Positions 61,528-64,000 of a stretch of DNA of 64,000 bases are shown in pieces. How positions within the stretch are numbered: position 1 is the first letter of the stretch; each line of letters begins with the position of its first letter. The notes beneath the pieces are model-generated. The model made no database searches. It was not told where the DNA came from and was given only the letters and a program-made list of their open reading frames with translations. A program made the position numbers and the translations under genes. Source of the stretch: Terribacillus aidingensis (GTDB taxonomy: Bacteria > Bacillota > Bacilli > Bacillales > Amphibacillaceae); NCBI RefSeq assembly GCF_900215625.1, contig NZ_OBEK01000001.1, positions 868,001 through 932,000 on the forward strand. Direction: 5' to 3'.

Positions 61528-62070
61528 ATGGATTTAGGACAGCGGATTTTGCCTGCTGCACGGAATGAACGAGATTTTGATGAATTGCTGCAGCGAGAAG
61601 ATATGAAGATGATGGTCTTGCTCGAAACAAGAATTGCACAGCTTCCTTCCCAGATCAAATATGCAAAGAAAGCGGGAAAGAAAGTATTTTTGCATGTGGA
61701 TTTAATTCAAGGGCTGAAAACAGATGATGCCGGAATGGATTTTGTCTGTCAGCGTTTAAAACCGGATGGCGTGATTTCAACGCGTACGAATGTAATCAAT
61801 GCAGCTAAAAAATATAAGATAACCGCAGTGCAGCGTTTATTTTTGATTGATGGGCATGCACTTAATCATAATCTTTCACTCATTAAGAAGACACAGCCTG
61901 ATTATATCGAAGTGCTGCCGGGGTTAATTCCTCATATGATAAAAGAAGTAGCCGAGAATACACGCATTCCAGTTATAGCTGGAGGTCTGATTCGCAGCTC
62001 AGAACACATCGAAGCAGCATTGGAAGCGGGTGCAACGGCAGTCTCCACCTCGAAAAAAAGTTTGTGGTAA
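61528..62070 (+). CDS. glpP: Glycerol uptake operon antiterminator GlpP
   Basis: A 180-residue TIM-barrel-like RNA-binding regulator. With glycerol-3-phosphate bound it lets transcription pass the leader terminator of glp operons. Family blocks: ILPAARNERDFDELL, KVFLHVDLIQGLKTDDAG, GVISTRTNVINAAKK, DYIEVLPGLIPHMIKEV and IPVIAGGLIRSSEHI. ATG 61528 follows AAGGAGGA; the frame further upstream overlaps yvoF and is not used. It precedes its own target, the glpFK leader. Confidence 0.94.
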   Translation: MDLGQRILPAARNERDFDELLQREDMKMMVLLETRIAQLPSQIKYAKKAGKKVFLHVDLIQGLKTDDAGMDFVCQRLKPDGVISTRTNVINAAKKYKITAVQRLFLIDGHALNHNLSLIKKTQPDYIEVLPGLIPHMIKEVAENTRIPVIAGGLIRSSEHIEAALEAGATAVSTSKKSLW

Positions 62071-62074
62071 GTTG

Positions 62075-62103
62075 TTGACAACGCTTTCAATTAGGTGTAA
62101 AGT
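62075..62103 (+). promoter_or_regulatory. glpFK promoter with overlapping cre site
   Basis: TTGACA (62075-62080), 17-bp spacer, TAAAGT (62098-62103). TGACAACGCTTTCA at 62076-62089 matches the cre consensus TGWAANCGNTNWCA in all but one position and overlaps the -35, so CcpA should repress by exclusion. Confidence 0.8.
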
Positions 62104-62141
62104 CTACCTATAAGTTAATATCAATGATCGGAGATGCGGAG

Positions 62142-62203
62142 AATCCATTACCTTTTTATTAGAAAGCCATAGGCTGTCTATGTTATATTGGTAATGGATT
62201 TTT
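62142..62203 (+). promoter_or_regulatory. GlpP-dependent leader terminator of glpFK
   Basis: AATCCATTACC (62142-62152) and GGTAATGGATT (62190-62200) form a perfect 11-bp stem with an inner AGCC/GGCT pair, then TTTT. It sits about 40 nt into the transcript and is the expected target of GlpP antitermination. Confidence 0.8.
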
Positions 62204-62299
62204 CATATCCAAAAAGACAGCGCTTCCTAACAATATATTTAGATTGCATGCAGTTATTTTCTAAGAATACACAGGGATGCCGTTAATTTGGAAGCTTTA

Positions 62300-62313
62300 T
62301 GAAAGCGCTCTCC
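62300..62313. promoter_or_regulatory. Second cre-like site before glpF
   Basis: TGAAAGCGCTCTCC matches the cre consensus except for the last base; it lies 29 bp ahead of the glpF start, downstream of the leader terminator, where bound CcpA could act as a roadblock. Confidence 0.6.
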
Positions 62314-62341
62314 AAAAAATATCAACAAAGGGGACAATACA

Positions 62342-64000
<1,659 letters not shown>

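Overview
The window reads as a chromosomal segment of a low-to-moderate G+C, motile, endospore-former-type Firmicute of the family Bacillaceae. Gene order and protein sequences match the Bacillus subtilis blocks yvyE-degS-degU-degV-comFA-comFC-yvyF-flgM-flgN-flgK-flgL-yviE-fliW-csrA-hag, flaG-fliD-fliS-fliT-hpf-secA-prfB-cccB-ftsE-ftsX-ctpB-minJ, uvrB-uvrA and yvlB-yvlD-hprK-lgt-ppaX-yvoF. The sequence does not fix the genus; a halotolerant Bacillaceae genus is plausible. No rRNA, tRNA, CRISPR array or intact mobile element was seen.

Layout. 1-8.3 kb is an accessory/metabolic stretch: 5'-truncated mupG, gltT, an Nramp-like transporter divergent from a FadR-type GntR regulator, class D sortase, VanZ-like protein, a 46-codon orphan and nagA-nagB. 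8.3-19.5 kb holds regulation (yvyE, degSU, degV), competence (comFA, comFC) and the late flagellar genes up to fliW-csrA. 19.5-26.3 kb holds flagellin (hag) followed by three large glycosyltransferase-type genes; the third joins a GT4-like domain to a CDP-glycerol glycerophosphotransferase (TagB/TagF-like) domain. An RsbR-type stressosome gene with a sigma-B-like promoter follows, then flaG-fliD-fliS-fliT. 30.3-41.9 kb is hpf, a probable non-AUG small gene plus structured RNA, secA, prfB (programmed frameshift), cccB, ftsEX, an M23 hydrolase, ctpB and minJ. 42-48.3 kb is a second accessory stretch: a frameshifted ECF sigma gene with anti-sigma and exported partners, a SWIM/SNF2 helicase, a degenerate repeat and an orphan EIIA. 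48.5-64 kb is prfC, uvrBA, mepB-like, yojF-bshB2, yvlB-yvlD, hprK-lgt-ppaX-yvoF and glpP-glpF-glpK (cut by the window end).

How it fits together. Flagellar timing is readable from DNA: sigma-D-type promoters precede flgM, hag and flaG, FlgM is the anti-sigma-D factor, and the hag leader carries a CsrA hairpin plus a CsrA-type site over the Shine-Dalgarno, matching the FliW-CsrA-Hag homeostasis loop. Carbon catabolite control shows as HPr kinase together with two cre-like sites and a GlpP-type leader hairpin ahead of glpFK. Division and wall remodelling are represented by FtsEX, the adjacent coiled-coil M23 hydrolase, CtpB and MinJ.

The most unusual content is the post-flagellin cluster (20.5-26.3 kb), a candidate flagellin or cell-surface modification system that may use CDP-glycerol. 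Next are the 66-codon ORF with an ATC start and its downstream structured RNA (31.2-31.6 kb), the Nramp-like transporter lacking the canonical metal motifs, and the ECF sigma gene broken at a T6 run.
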